A DNA stretch of 64,000 nucleotides, taken from the NCBI RefSeq assembly GCF_033473495.1, contig NC_088935.1:4216001-4280000 (forward strand), written 5' to 3'. The translations under genes and the position numbers were made by a program. Positions 42,361-50,904 of the stretch are shown one piece after another. The DNA is from Cercospora beticola (lineage: Eukaryota > Ascomycota > Dothideomycetes > Mycosphaerellales > Mycosphaerellaceae). Each line of letters opens with the position of its first letter. The stretch's first letter is position 1. Below the pieces are notes generated by a model that had not been told where the DNA came from, made no database searches, and worked only from the letters and a program-made list of their open reading frames with translations.

Positions 42361-43391
42361 TCTGAAACACCGAAGCAGAAGTTGTACAGCAATTCCACCG
42401 TGACTGCCTCGCCTCACATCACTTGCAGGTGTGCATGGCGTACCTAGCAAAGAATGCGGCAGTTTGAGCATCCTTACGAATTCATCCACTTTGAAACAAT
42501 GCTATCTTCAATGCGGGCCTGACGAAATCACCTCACAGAGGTGAGCTCGAGCACGATTCAGAGTTCACAGTCCTTGGCCAATGTGGTGAAGGTCGTCATA
42601 CAATATCAAGATGACTCCGCGAATTCGAGTAACAGCGCATCTGGGGCGCTGTCACCAACAGTCCCCTGAAGTCGTTTCAGAATAGCGAAGCAGAAGTGCA
42701 GACGTTTCGGTCAGCCTTACCTCTAATCAACAATATCAATCACATCAACTTTGGAGGTTGTGTCCGTTCGTGCTCACGGCTTCGGCTTTCATCACCAGCT
42801 TCAGTCAAGGTCTCAACAACACCACAGGGTCGAACCTCCCAAAACCCGCGAACAACCCCAAGACAATGGCACCAAGACATACCGCGAAGTGTTTGCTATT
42901 CCTGCAAAAGCTGGACGCTAGCTACCGCAGAGCCAAGACGAAAACACTTCTTGGACAGTGCGGTGACAACCACAACACCATTCCAAATTATTTTCACGGT
43001 TGTGGTTACGAGGAGGGCCCTGCCTTCACTGCACGCGTGACATCTGTGAAGAATGCCGAAGCAGAGGTCAGGAAGCATTACAGCTTCAGTCAAGGTCGCA
43101 ATAACACAACAGGGTCGAACCTCCCACAATCCCGCGAACAACCCCAAGACAATGGCGCCGCGGCATCTCGAAAAGTGTTTTCAGCTAGCGGAGGAGCTAG
43201 ATGCGGCTTACCTGAGAGCCAAGACAAACCGCTTGCTGGGTCAGTACGGCGGTGATACCGTACTAAATCACTTCCACGGTTACGGTTGTGCGGATGGCGC
43301 TGAGGTCAGGGGTCACGTCGCTTCGGTCAAGAACGCTGAAGCAGAAGTGCGTCAGCACTTCGATCGCGGCTATCTCGTCTCGGTCGCCGAT
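42361..43391 (+). repeat. Tandem array of a roughly 285-bp coding repeat, four copies in graded decay
   Basis: A block coding 'N-x-EAEV-x-x-x-(F/Y)' recurs at about 42366, 42681, 43051 and 43331. The last two copies (from 42796 and 43081) are 285 bp apart, share the leader 'cagggtcgaacctccca' and the 'ccccaagacaATGgc' start, and code for 'MAPRH' followed by parallel residues ('AKTKTLLGQCG' versus 'AKTNRLLGQYG'; 'VTSVKNAEAEVRKHY' versus 'VASVKNAEAEVRQHF'). The copy ending near 42700 keeps 'LGQCGEGRHTI' (near 42588) and 'NSEAEVQTF' but has stops. The leftmost keeps 'NTEAEVVQQFHRDCLAS', matching 'NAEAEVRQHFDRGYLVS' of the last copy, with a stop just before it. Spacing of the two left copies is irregular (about 315 and 370 bp). 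Confidence 0.75.
42866..43255 (+). pseudogene. Second-last copy of the 285-bp repeat gene, runs out of frame into the next copy
   Basis: An open frame of 129 codons starting MAPRHTAKCLLFLQKLDA. The first 72 codons parallel the intact-looking copy that starts at 43152. The frame then continues through the leader of that downstream copy in the wrong phase and ends at 43255, so it lacks the C-terminal segment ('FDRGYLVSVADVYGAV') of the last copy. The duplication junction is near 43081. It is therefore probably a truncated relic, though a short protein could still be made. Confidence 0.45.
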
Positions 43392-43472
43392 GTGTATGGT
43401 GCAGTTAGCAACAAGCTGGACCCCAAGGCTAAGAAGGAGCTCGCAATGCCAGGACGCCAGCACGCCTTTTGA
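43152..43472 (+). CDS. Last copy of the repeat gene, unknown 106-residue protein
   Basis: Not recognised. Starts MAPRHLEKCFQLAEELDAAY at an ATG with a good context, and ends at 43472 exactly where a 14-bp micro-repeat begins. Codons favour G or C in the third position, as in true genes of this window. The product looks helical and charged, with no signal peptide, cysteines in pairs or membrane segment. Further sense codons in another frame follow the micro-repeat ('TWNVMQHHLEDEKHIIKL' near 43505-43560), so the gene may originally have been longer, or an unseen intron may exist. Confidence 0.45.
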   Translation: MAPRHLEKCFQLAEELDAAYLRAKTNRLLGQYGGDTVLNHFHGYGCADGAEVRGHVASVKNAEAEVRQHFDRGYLVSVADVYGAVSNKLDPKAKKELAMPGRQHAF

Positions 43473-43511
43473 GGTTGACCTTTTGAGGTTGACCTTTTCA
43501 GGTTGACCTGG
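43471..43511. repeat. 14-bp tandem micro-repeat, three copies
   Basis: Units 'gaggttgacctttt' at 43471-43484 and 43485-43498, then a near-identical 13 bases at 43499-43511 ('caggttgacctgg'). Because 14 is not a multiple of three, each unit added changes the reading frame. The stop codon of the preceding ORF lies at its edge. Confidence 0.85.
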
Positions 43512-43558
43512 AACGTGATGCAGCACCATCTTGAGGATGAAAAGCACATTATCAAGCT

Positions 43559-44032
43559 ATGCGTGCACCAATAGCACCAACTATCGGCAAGTGTGATCCA
43601 GCGGACCACCGGCAGGGTCACCCTTCGCTCTCAGAGCCAGCACGGCGCAGAGCCGGCTCAATGGTTCAGAGTCAAGCTGAACCCTACGTGCAGCAAGTTC
43701 CCCAGATGAACAGGGAGACACTGCCCAGGATCACAGTCAAGACTGGAGGTAACACGAAATGTGTCGATGCTAGGCCACACTCCCGTTTGGAGGCATTCTA
43801 TCTTATCTTCGATTCTGCCCCAGCCTACGTCACGAACCTCGTTCTCGGTCATGTCAACGACGCCTACGGTAGCGAGAACATGAACGGCGGCGGGCCAGAG
43901 GATACCTCGTTGGCAAAAGCTTGTCGAAGCTTCGATCGCTACAAGTTTGGACTGTTGATGGAGGACGCATTCTGGTGCAAGCACGCCCTCTTTATGCCGA
44001 GACTGCTCCTGCTTCTGTCTCATCTATGTTGA
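43559..44032 (+). CDS. Unknown coding segment, possibly continuing the repeat gene
   Basis: Not recognised. 157 codons; the most gene-like part runs from an internal ATG at about 43661 and includes 'NRETLPRITVKTGGNTK', 'LEAFYLIFDSAPAYVTNLVL' and 'AKACRSFDRYKFGLLMEDAF'. Third positions are GC-rich, supporting real coding. The 3' end overlaps the end of the opposite-strand coding region by 41 bp, so the exact end is doubtful; another plus frame stays open from 43958 to 44447. No domain, signal peptide or membrane helix was seen. Confidence 0.4.
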   Translation: MRAPIAPTIGKCDPADHRQGHPSLSEPARRRAGSMVQSQAEPYVQQVPQMNRETLPRITVKTGGNTKCVDARPHSRLEAFYLIFDSAPAYVTNLVLGHVNDAYGSENMNGGGPEDTSLAKACRSFDRYKFGLLMEDAFWCKHALFMPRLLLLLSHLC

Positions 44033-46778
44033 CTCCAAGCTCAGGAGATTCCTTCTTGGTGGCTCTGACACAGATCGCCAACCTGGAGACATCCGTAAAT
44101 TTTGTCTGATCTCTCCGTTCCAGTCTGCCACGCATCTGGATCGGAATCCTTACTGCGAAAGGCTCAGACTTGACACGAATCTCAGAACGACGCTGGCCCC
44201 ATCTATTTCTGATTTCTTCTCTATGGTACTGGGCTCCCATCTTGCTTATTTCCCTCTGTCGGCTCGACACAGCTGTCTGCTGAGAGAAACGTGCAGGTTG
44301 CCCAGCCTTACCGTCTATGGCAATAGCGCCACCGTCCATGACGATCAAGGCGATGTAATGATGGCTCTTGAACATGGCAAGTGCGTGCAGACGGTAAATG
44401 CCCTGCTTTGGCATCGTCCCCGCAGAAGAGGTCTCGGAATGAAGTGACTTGTGACCAGCGTACTGGTCCACGTCCAGCAGTTCTGGAAGATCGACTTGAC
44501 ACATCCGCTGCTCTCCGAGACCCACCTGTTCAACGCGAGCGTGAATATCGTTGGGGTGAGCGCGTCGAACCATGTCCGGGCTCCGCGGATTGTGCTCTGA
44601 ATCAATGAGACATTCAAACCCGTGCTCTAGACGCTCTTGTGCCCAATCCAATATGAGGACATTCATTGAGAACGTGCCATCGCTAGAGGCGCCCGCTGGG
44701 AAGTGAACATCGAGAACGTTATCCTCCTCATCCGACCGGTTGATGCCGTGGCAGCCAGGCTCGCCACACCTCGTTCCCTTGACCGCCAACACGTTCGTCA
44801 CGCCCTGCATGGCGCAGAAGCGACCCGAAGCACTATGTGCTGATGCACGTGCTGCAGCTGCGGCGGCTAGGTGTTACATTTCCCCTTGTTGCAGCTGGGC
44901 TTCTAGATCGACCGGAAGCTCTGTCAGTTTTCACGATACCAAGGCTGCAGGTCATCACTCGCCCTGACAGTCGCTTCGATGAGCACAGCAGAGACTCCTC
45001 GAGCCTCCTTCATCTCATGCGCAGTGTAATGCTGATCAACGCGCGGCATGATCGTCCAGAATTGTTGGAGCATTGGCTTGGGTGTTACTCCGCCTTGGCC
45101 GATGGTGGCCCATTCCTTCTCGATCGGAACGGCTGGCATCTTGTTCACGAGCTCCACAACTTGCGTACCCAGCTTCCTGGCACTGGCGAGGTCCGGGCAC
45201 ACGTGCAGATCGATACCGTTCTTCTGGCGGCGGCCTGCGTTACCATTGGGGGTAGCTTGGCTTTTGACATTCCATCTTTAGTGTATATCCTCCGGAGACA
45301 GTCTGTACTAAGAACATCGGCCACTTCATTGACCTCAACGTGTTGTACTGCCCTCCGAGACCCATTGTGCCGCCAGCTGCATAGGGGCCAATGAACCGAC
45401 CACCTTTACTGTGCTCGTTCCATCCGCTCTCGAATTGCGTCCAGTCCAGATTGGGATCGTACAAGACGAGAGACACAGCCTCCACGAATGACTTGATCTC
45501 GTTGTAGTCTCTCATGTCCGAGACCCATTCTTGCTCATTCAGCGGCGCTGGCACCTTGTTCACCAGGCTTGTTGGACAGACCGCGCTTGACCAATCTGTC
45601 GAAATTGTACAACGTTCGATCGCGTTTTTGGCCGTACTGCGGCAGAGACTCCAGTACGAGGCTTGGAGGAAGACTTGGGGGAGCCGACGCCGGCGTCAGA
45701 GCACCAGTTTTCTTCTCTGATGCTTTTCGAAAGGTACCGCCCACCTTGGCTGCCTTGGGAACAGGCTCATCGGTGACAGCGCTCTCGTCTTCCGAGTCCT
45801 CGATGATGATCCTCGTCTCCGGCCATGTGAGCGTTGAGTCGTTGCAATTCGCTGAAGCTGGGTAACTCGAGGACGCTGTGAAGTTATCGTCGTCCCAGTC
45901 GGGGACATTCTTTGGATTGCGGCTGGTGCATCCTTCGTGGACGGCATCACCAGCTTGTGAGTTCACGTCAGGAGCAAATGCATCATTGCCATATTGTCGA
46001 CCGGCGCTGCCCCAGCAGGTCGCGGTTTTGGCGAGTACATATTTTAAGGTGGGCACTCTGACTGCACCGAGTATCTGACACCGAGCGCCGGAGAACATAC
46101 GGTCTGCTCGTGGGCCTGGATCACAAACTCGTACAGGAATGTCTCAGGCGACTCTGCTTTTCAGGCTCATTCTGGGGGTCATGGGCTTCATCAGCAATCC
46201 GGGAACGCGACACCGTCTCGCCGAAGTCGAGTGTAAACGAGCAGTCGCGCGCCAGTGCCTTCACATACCTGAAAGAATCGTAGAGCGACACGCTTTCCAC
46301 TCTATCACTACTCCGCTGCGTCGATATTTCAATCACCGACACTATTCGCCTCTCTGACTGTCTTGCATTGCTTCGATAGATCGAGAACGAAGCCGCATCT
46401 CAACGGGCCATCGGCGATGAAAGTTTTCCCTCCCTCCGAAGGACTGAAGTGCTGCAGCGCTTCGAGCTTGTTCGATGAGCTCCGTAGCGCACAATGGCGT
46501 TGCCTAGTCGCATCGAGACAAAGGTTCGCGTAGAAGTTGTGGTGACAGTGGCGTAGAGCTCGGTGCCAGAGAGCTGACCTTCCGCTCTGATACTTTTCGA
46601 AAGGTGGCCCCTGTCCCGTCCTGGCTATCATGGTGCAAGAGTCATCACTAAAATCGCCCTCGTCGCAGAACCTTCTCGTCAAGCCTGCGCGAGGTATTAC
46701 CGCTCGGGCTGCGAGCCATTTGGGATTCCTGAAGGTGGCTCCTCGAGTGAGATCTGGAGCATTTGAGAGATCGCACAA
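43992..46778 (-). pseudogene. Frame-disrupted long coding region of unknown family with duplicated modules
   Basis: On the minus strand, coding-like segments follow one another with frame changes: 46778-46329, 46342-46121, 46098-45535, 45563-45240, 45202-44924 and 44810-43992 (the last 272 codons, with 'FKSHHYIALIVMDGGAIAID'). Third-position GC is strong in the segments from 45563 down, so they are real or recently real coding. Three breaks are at homopolymers as one-base shifts: plus-strand GG at 45566, GGGGG at 45248-45252 and TTTT at 44928-44931; CCCC at 46608-46611 is a fourth candidate. A 45-nt GT-AG intron (start GTAACA) just upstream of 44840 would open the last segment to the one before. 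Some breaks could instead be introns. No known domain was recognised. A duplicated or decayed lineage-specific gene is the likeliest reading. Confidence 0.5.
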
Positions 46779-47022
46779 AGCTGTGGTGCGAGAGTCTGAG
46801 TTGTTGGCCTGTTTCGAAGGAGCTTCCGCAGCAGTGCTCCTATTTGCGGTTGTCTCTGACCATGGCTCAGATCTGGCTTGATGCGCTGGCTGCTCGAGGC
46901 ATTTCTGAAGCCATCATTTGACCCTACAAAAGAGTCGTGTAATGTGAGGACGCGGTAAGACGGGTTGAGCTCTCCTTGCGGCAGATGGCAATTTCCGATC
47001 CTGTTCCACGTCAAGTGAGCAA
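46779..47022. other. Between the decayed minus-strand gene and the next plus-strand gene
   Basis: A minus-strand ORF (46697-47032) overlaps here; it may be the 5' extension of the disrupted coding region, but frame and composition do not allow a decision. Confidence 0.25.
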
Positions 47023-47628
47023 GTGAACCCATCAGACGTTCCTGCTAGTTTTGACAATGGCTCAGTTCCAGCTTTGCCGCAACTCAACCACCTTCTACCC
47101 ACCACCTATAGCGAACATTCTGCGAACCTCAATCGTAGCACTTTTCGTTCACTGGCAAGCACAATGCCCGAAGGTACCAGCACAGCACCATCCACGCACC
47201 AGGATGCGAATTGAACAGTTCAAGAAGCTTACAGCTTCTACAATGCCGCAGATGATGGCGAGGGACTTGCGCGGTTCATCAACGTTGCAGAGGCTGTCCT
47301 GGAAACACACATCTCCCCTATAGATCGCATCCGGCTCCTGACATTGTTGGGAACCGCAGTAGCCGATCCACGTGAGACCGCCATATCCTACACGCAAGCC
47401 GAGTCGCAGTGGCAAATCGCCAGGTTATACCAGAATTTGATGCAGGGCGAGACTAAGGCGAAAATGCACGAGCTTCGAAATCTGATTGACCAGCTTGGCG
47501 ACGTGGTCCACCGCGAGCATCAAGCAGCCAATGGGAGCGAGGGCGAGGAGGATGATGAGAGCGATGAGGACAAGGAATTCGACACGGCTGAGCAAATGGG
47601 AGTCTCTCCAAAGTCTACACCATCCTGA
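47023..47628 (+). CDS. Unknown acidic protein; in-frame TGA or 45-nt intron
   Basis: Not recognised. One frame is open from ATG 47023 to the stop at 47628 except for TGA at 47212-47214. A GT-AG segment of 45 nt (47174-47218, donor GTACCA, acceptor AACAG) spans that TGA and its removal keeps the frame, giving about 186 residues. The part after the TGA is gene-like: 'SFYNAADDGEGLARFINVAE', 'PIDRIRLLTLLGTAVADPRE', a helical 'LIDQLGDVVHREHQ' segment and an acidic stretch (Glu/Asp run near residue 165). If it is not an intron, the gene carries a nonsense mutation. The donor and branch site are weak, so I cannot choose. Confidence 0.45.
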
Positions 47629-47778
47629 AGCACTTCGGTCGAGCCGCCGAGCAACGAACTTGACAGCGCCTCCAAAGCACCCTTGGCCTCTACTACTCCA
47701 GAACAACAGCTAGTCATACGGATGAGATAACTTCTGAATGACTGATTCTTGAAGATTACTGGCACGATGACGCGAAGC

Positions 47779-48027
47779 CTAGCAAAGGCCGAGGATGTCT
47801 GGACTCGGAGACCAGGTAGAAGCTGGTCGTCGGGAGTTGCTATACGCGACGGACAGATTCGCATCATCTAGGATATCGTCAAGTAGCATCGCGATCTGCC
47901 TCCGGTCTGGGCCGCAAGATTTGGAGACTGTGAAAGGAGCAAAGACACAGGGAAGTAGAAGCAGAAGCAGCGCAAAGAGAGTGACTAGGAGCATCAAGAA
48001 AGGGAAGTGAGAGATATCTGGTGCCAA
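47779..48027 (-). CDS. Possible small secreted protein
   Basis: 82 codons from ATG 48027. The N-terminus MAPDISHFPFLMLLVTLFAL continues LLLLLPCVFA, a classic signal-peptide core with small residues before a possible cleavage after 'VFA'. The mature part would be about 50 residues with two cysteines (plus one at the very C-terminus region), acidic and without domain. Position inside the accessory block fits a fast-evolving secreted protein, but an antisense chance ORF cannot be excluded. Confidence 0.35.
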   Translation of the reverse strand: MAPDISHFPFLMLLVTLFALLLLLLPCVFAPFTVSKSCGPDRRQIAMLLDDILDDANLSVAYSNSRRPASTWSPSPDILGLC

Positions 48028-48382
48028 TGACTCAGCACGCTTCCATCAAGATCGTAGACGACGCTACACTAATACGATACTTGGCCACGTCGTATTTGGA
48101 GCAAGAAGGTGAGGTGAGGTATAAGATGCCAAGTATCGTCGCCAATATCCACATTCTATGCCTCTCTCATCTGCCTTGATCACATGAACGCATCAGATAG
48201 TGTTAAGCCTTGTGTCCTCGGACCGTTGCTTTGGTGGAAAAGCAATGCTGATGTTGTGCCGTAGAGCACTCGAACTCACAATCATGAAATTAGATTTATC
48301 GTGATAGACACAGAATTGCGTCAAAGTGAGATTGCATCAGTATGTTCGATTCCTCTCTCTTTCATCTACACCACTGTAAACC
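48028..48382. other. Intergenic, GST 3' side
   Basis: 355 bp, A/T-richer. It contains the 3' UTR of the GST gene. Nothing else recognised. Confidence 0.35.
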
Positions 48383-49401
48383 TTACTTCTTATGCTTATC
48401 GGCATCTTCCTTCATCCCCTGCTGAATCCAAGCTCGAGCTTCAGCAGCCTTCTTCTCCATTTGCTCCTTATCGGCCAGCAATTCCTTCATCTTGTACGGA
48501 TCAGGAATATTAGCTCCCTTCTGGACTGCCTCGCGAGCCCACATCCTCTCTTCCCAAGCCTTCAGTGTTGGGAACGCATCGATATCGATTCCTGCCCAGC
48601 CACCAGCAGAGATCCAGCCCCAGTGAGCGATATCTGCAATCGTGCACTTGTCGCCAACCAAATAAGGGGTCTTTGCTGACTCAAGATGCTTGTCTAGGAC
48701 CCCATAAAGGCGGCGGGTCTCGTTCTGGTATCTGTTGATCCCGTATTCGATCTTCTCTGGGGCGTATCTGGCGAAGTGGTTCGCTGTTACAGGTGAGTTC
48801 CTGATCAACGTGTAACGATTGGACTTCAAACCGACCTTGACCTTGCATAGGCCCGACGCCTGCATTCATGAAGAACAACCAGTTGGTCACCTGTTGAAAG
48901 TTTGTAAGCAGACGCCCTGTCACACTGCTGAAAAGAAAAGGCTATAATACCTCGACATGTTCACGACTGTCACGAGGGTAGCTGATCTTGTGCTCGGTAT
49001 CGTAACGATCAACCAGGTATTGCATTATCGAACCAGACTCAAATAGTCTGATAGGCTTGCCATCGGTGAAGGTGTCCGTGAGTGCAGGGATGCGACCTAG
49101 TTGAGTATAAGTATGAGAGCAGAGAGCGACTAGGACAGCTGCATTTACCATTGGGATTGATGTCTAGAAACCATTGTTCTTTCTGGGTGCTGCAAATGAC
49201 TTAGTCCGGGGCAGTGAGTAACAAGAGCGAACGAGCCTACTTCTTGCTAATGTCGATCTTCGTCCATTCGTATTTCAAGCCCAACTCTTCGAGAGTGATG
49301 GAGATCTATATACAATTAGCCCTTATTTGGTCTTCCAGGATGCTGTGATTTACCTTGACGCCGTTGGGCGTTTGCGTAGTGTATAAATGGATGTTCGACA
49401 T
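48383..49401 (-). CDS. Glutathione S-transferase, Ure2-like
   Basis: Six exons on the minus strand: 49354-49401, 49241-49305, 49149-49189, 48951-49096, 48836-48890 and 48383-48783, with introns of 48-64 nt (one 51, one 52); about 251 residues. The N-terminal thioredoxin fold reads MSNIHLYTTQTPNGVKISIT, then 'FLDINPNGRIPALTD' with the cis-proline and 'FESGSIMQYLVDRYD' with the glutathione-contacting Glu-Ser. The helical domain has 'WLFFMNAGVGPMQGQANHF' across the fifth splice (a donor 6 bases earlier would drop 'GQ'; the longer form matches the family) and 'YLVGDKCTIADIAHWGW'. Likely cytosolic detoxification or glutathione-dependent reduction. No N-terminal prion-like extension. Confidence 0.92.
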
Positions 49402-49778
49402 TTTAGCTTCAAGGAGGTAAGATGGACGAGCTGCGGAGAGCCTTCTTTCAGATTTATAGGTTAGTCGGCAGCCTTTCTCGTGTTTGTAATTGTTGAACGT
49501 GAAGCTGCGTGCTTGGAAATCATGGCGGGGTCACATCATGTCGATCTCGAACCAGCCTGGGCGGGAACATCACACTCACACCCTCCACAACACTGCGTTG
49601 AACAAAAAATCTTCAAAAACCACAAGCCATTCGCGCCGGTGGTGAGAGTGTAAGTGAAGAAAGAGCAGCAGGCTCATTGCACACCGACCGTACCAAGTAC
49701 AGAAACCCAGCTTCTCCATTTTCGCATCTTGATTGAACTTTTTCGCGCTTTCTTTCATTTGAACGACACAACAATACG
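49402..49778. promoter_or_regulatory. Divergent GST/SEN15 promoter
   Basis: 377 bp between the start codons of the GST gene and SEN15, expected to carry both promoters. No specific element identified. Confidence 0.45.
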
Positions 49779-50426
49779 ATGGGCGCACCAACTACGTCGC
49801 GAACTCCCCTCCCACCGCCCTCGGCTCTCCAGACCTTGCTGGCCAGATATCCTCCGCCATCGGGCTCTTCCTCCGACCACCATTTCCTAGCGATCCAGAT
49901 TGCTCACAATTTGCATTACCAACACCTCTGGACACAAATTCAGCTCCACACGCACTCGCCCACGACCGGGGCCGCACTGCCTCGGCCTATCCTCTCTGGT
50001 CTCCCGCCTCAAAGACTCTACGTTCACCCCGACGAACAAATCGAACTTCTGCAGAAACAAAAAGATGAAGGAAAGAGCGGAATGCCAAAGTTATCGCGAG
50101 AAAGAGAGTGGGTGCTGCCAAGCCATTTGAGAGAGCAGTGGAGTTTAAGGAGGTTCGGCGAGATCTTTGACCACATTGAGGCTGTACCGAGCACGAGAAC
50201 AGGTGCTGGAGGCAAGTCACAGTCACTGTTTGGAGAGTTAAACGGAGACGAGACGGAACTGGTGGATGAGCTTGACGGAGTGGACGATGCAGCAGGAGAG
50301 GGAGAGAATGTGAACAAATGGAGGGTCAACATGCCCAAGAGGCTGCTGCTATCGACTGTAGATGATGACAGTACTGTGGTGTACTACATCGTGCACGACG
50401 GCATCGTAAAACCGAGGCAGAACTGA
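49779..50426 (+). CDS. SEN15: tRNA-splicing endonuclease subunit Sen15
   Basis: Non-catalytic structural subunit of the heterotetrameric tRNA-splicing endonuclease. Single exon, 215 residues. The N-terminal helical part ('FLAIQIAHNLHYQHLWTQI') and the C-terminal block 'KRLLLSTVDDDSTVVYYIV' followed by 'HDGIVKPRQN' are characteristic of fungal Sen15. A low-complexity acidic insert (about 150-180) separates them. It lacks the catalytic His/Lys/Tyr triad of Sen2 and Sen34, as expected. Confidence 0.9.
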   Translation: MGAPTTSRTPLPPPSALQTLLARYPPPSGSSSDHHFLAIQIAHNLHYQHLWTQIQLHTHSPTTGAALPRPILSGLPPQRLYVHPDEQIELLQKQKDEGKSGMPKLSREREWVLPSHLREQWSLRRFGEIFDHIEAVPSTRTGAGGKSQSLFGELNGDETELVDELDGVDDAAGEGENVNKWRVNMPKRLLLSTVDDDSTVVYYIVHDGIVKPRQN

Positions 50427-50904
50427 GCAGACCATGGCCCTGGACGATGCATATGCAACGCGGGAAATTGAGAAAGGTCACGACTTGTGATGACAAGGCG
50501 GTATAACAGCCGCGCCCAGTGCCGTTGCAAAGATGAAACACGCTCATTCCGGCTCTTTGCGGACAATGGGCAAGATGGATACGACGAATACGACGAATAC
50601 GAAGCGTGCACAACCTCGAAATCGGGCACGAAAGACGTGCAAGCAGAACGTTGCGAGATCAGCAATGGCGAACAAGCTTATGCATCGGCTCCCTCGACTT
50701 CCGCGTATGTACTCGCCCAGCTGCCAGCATAAGTCTGCCCTAAGTCGCTGCTGAGCGCGACGACAATATTTTCAAGAGGCAGCTAGGGTTGTTCCGCATA
50801 GCATGGCTGTTGAGCACCACGCTCCGTATCGCCATATAACATTCTGGCCGAGGTGACGAAAGGGAACGCCATTCAGACACGCAAGCATTACTAGCTGGCC
50901 CAAA
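50427..50904. other. Intergenic
   Basis: 478 bp between SEN15 and the CmcJ-family gene, both plus strand. Small ORFs only; no element recognised. Confidence 0.4.

Noticed and set aside
44832..45394. 185-codon plus-strand ORF
   Set aside because: Antisense to minus-strand segments whose codon third positions are clearly GC-biased, so it is more likely a shadow.
42361..48027. Transposon or RIP-mutated repeat
   Set aside because: No transposase, reverse transcriptase or terminal repeats were seen, and stops are few and mostly TGA, with coding segments still GC-rich at third positions; the pattern fits gene duplication and indel decay better.
48836..48841. Alternative splice donor six bases earlier in the GST gene
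   Set aside because: Both donors keep the frame, but only the later one gives the family motif 'GPMQGQANHF'.
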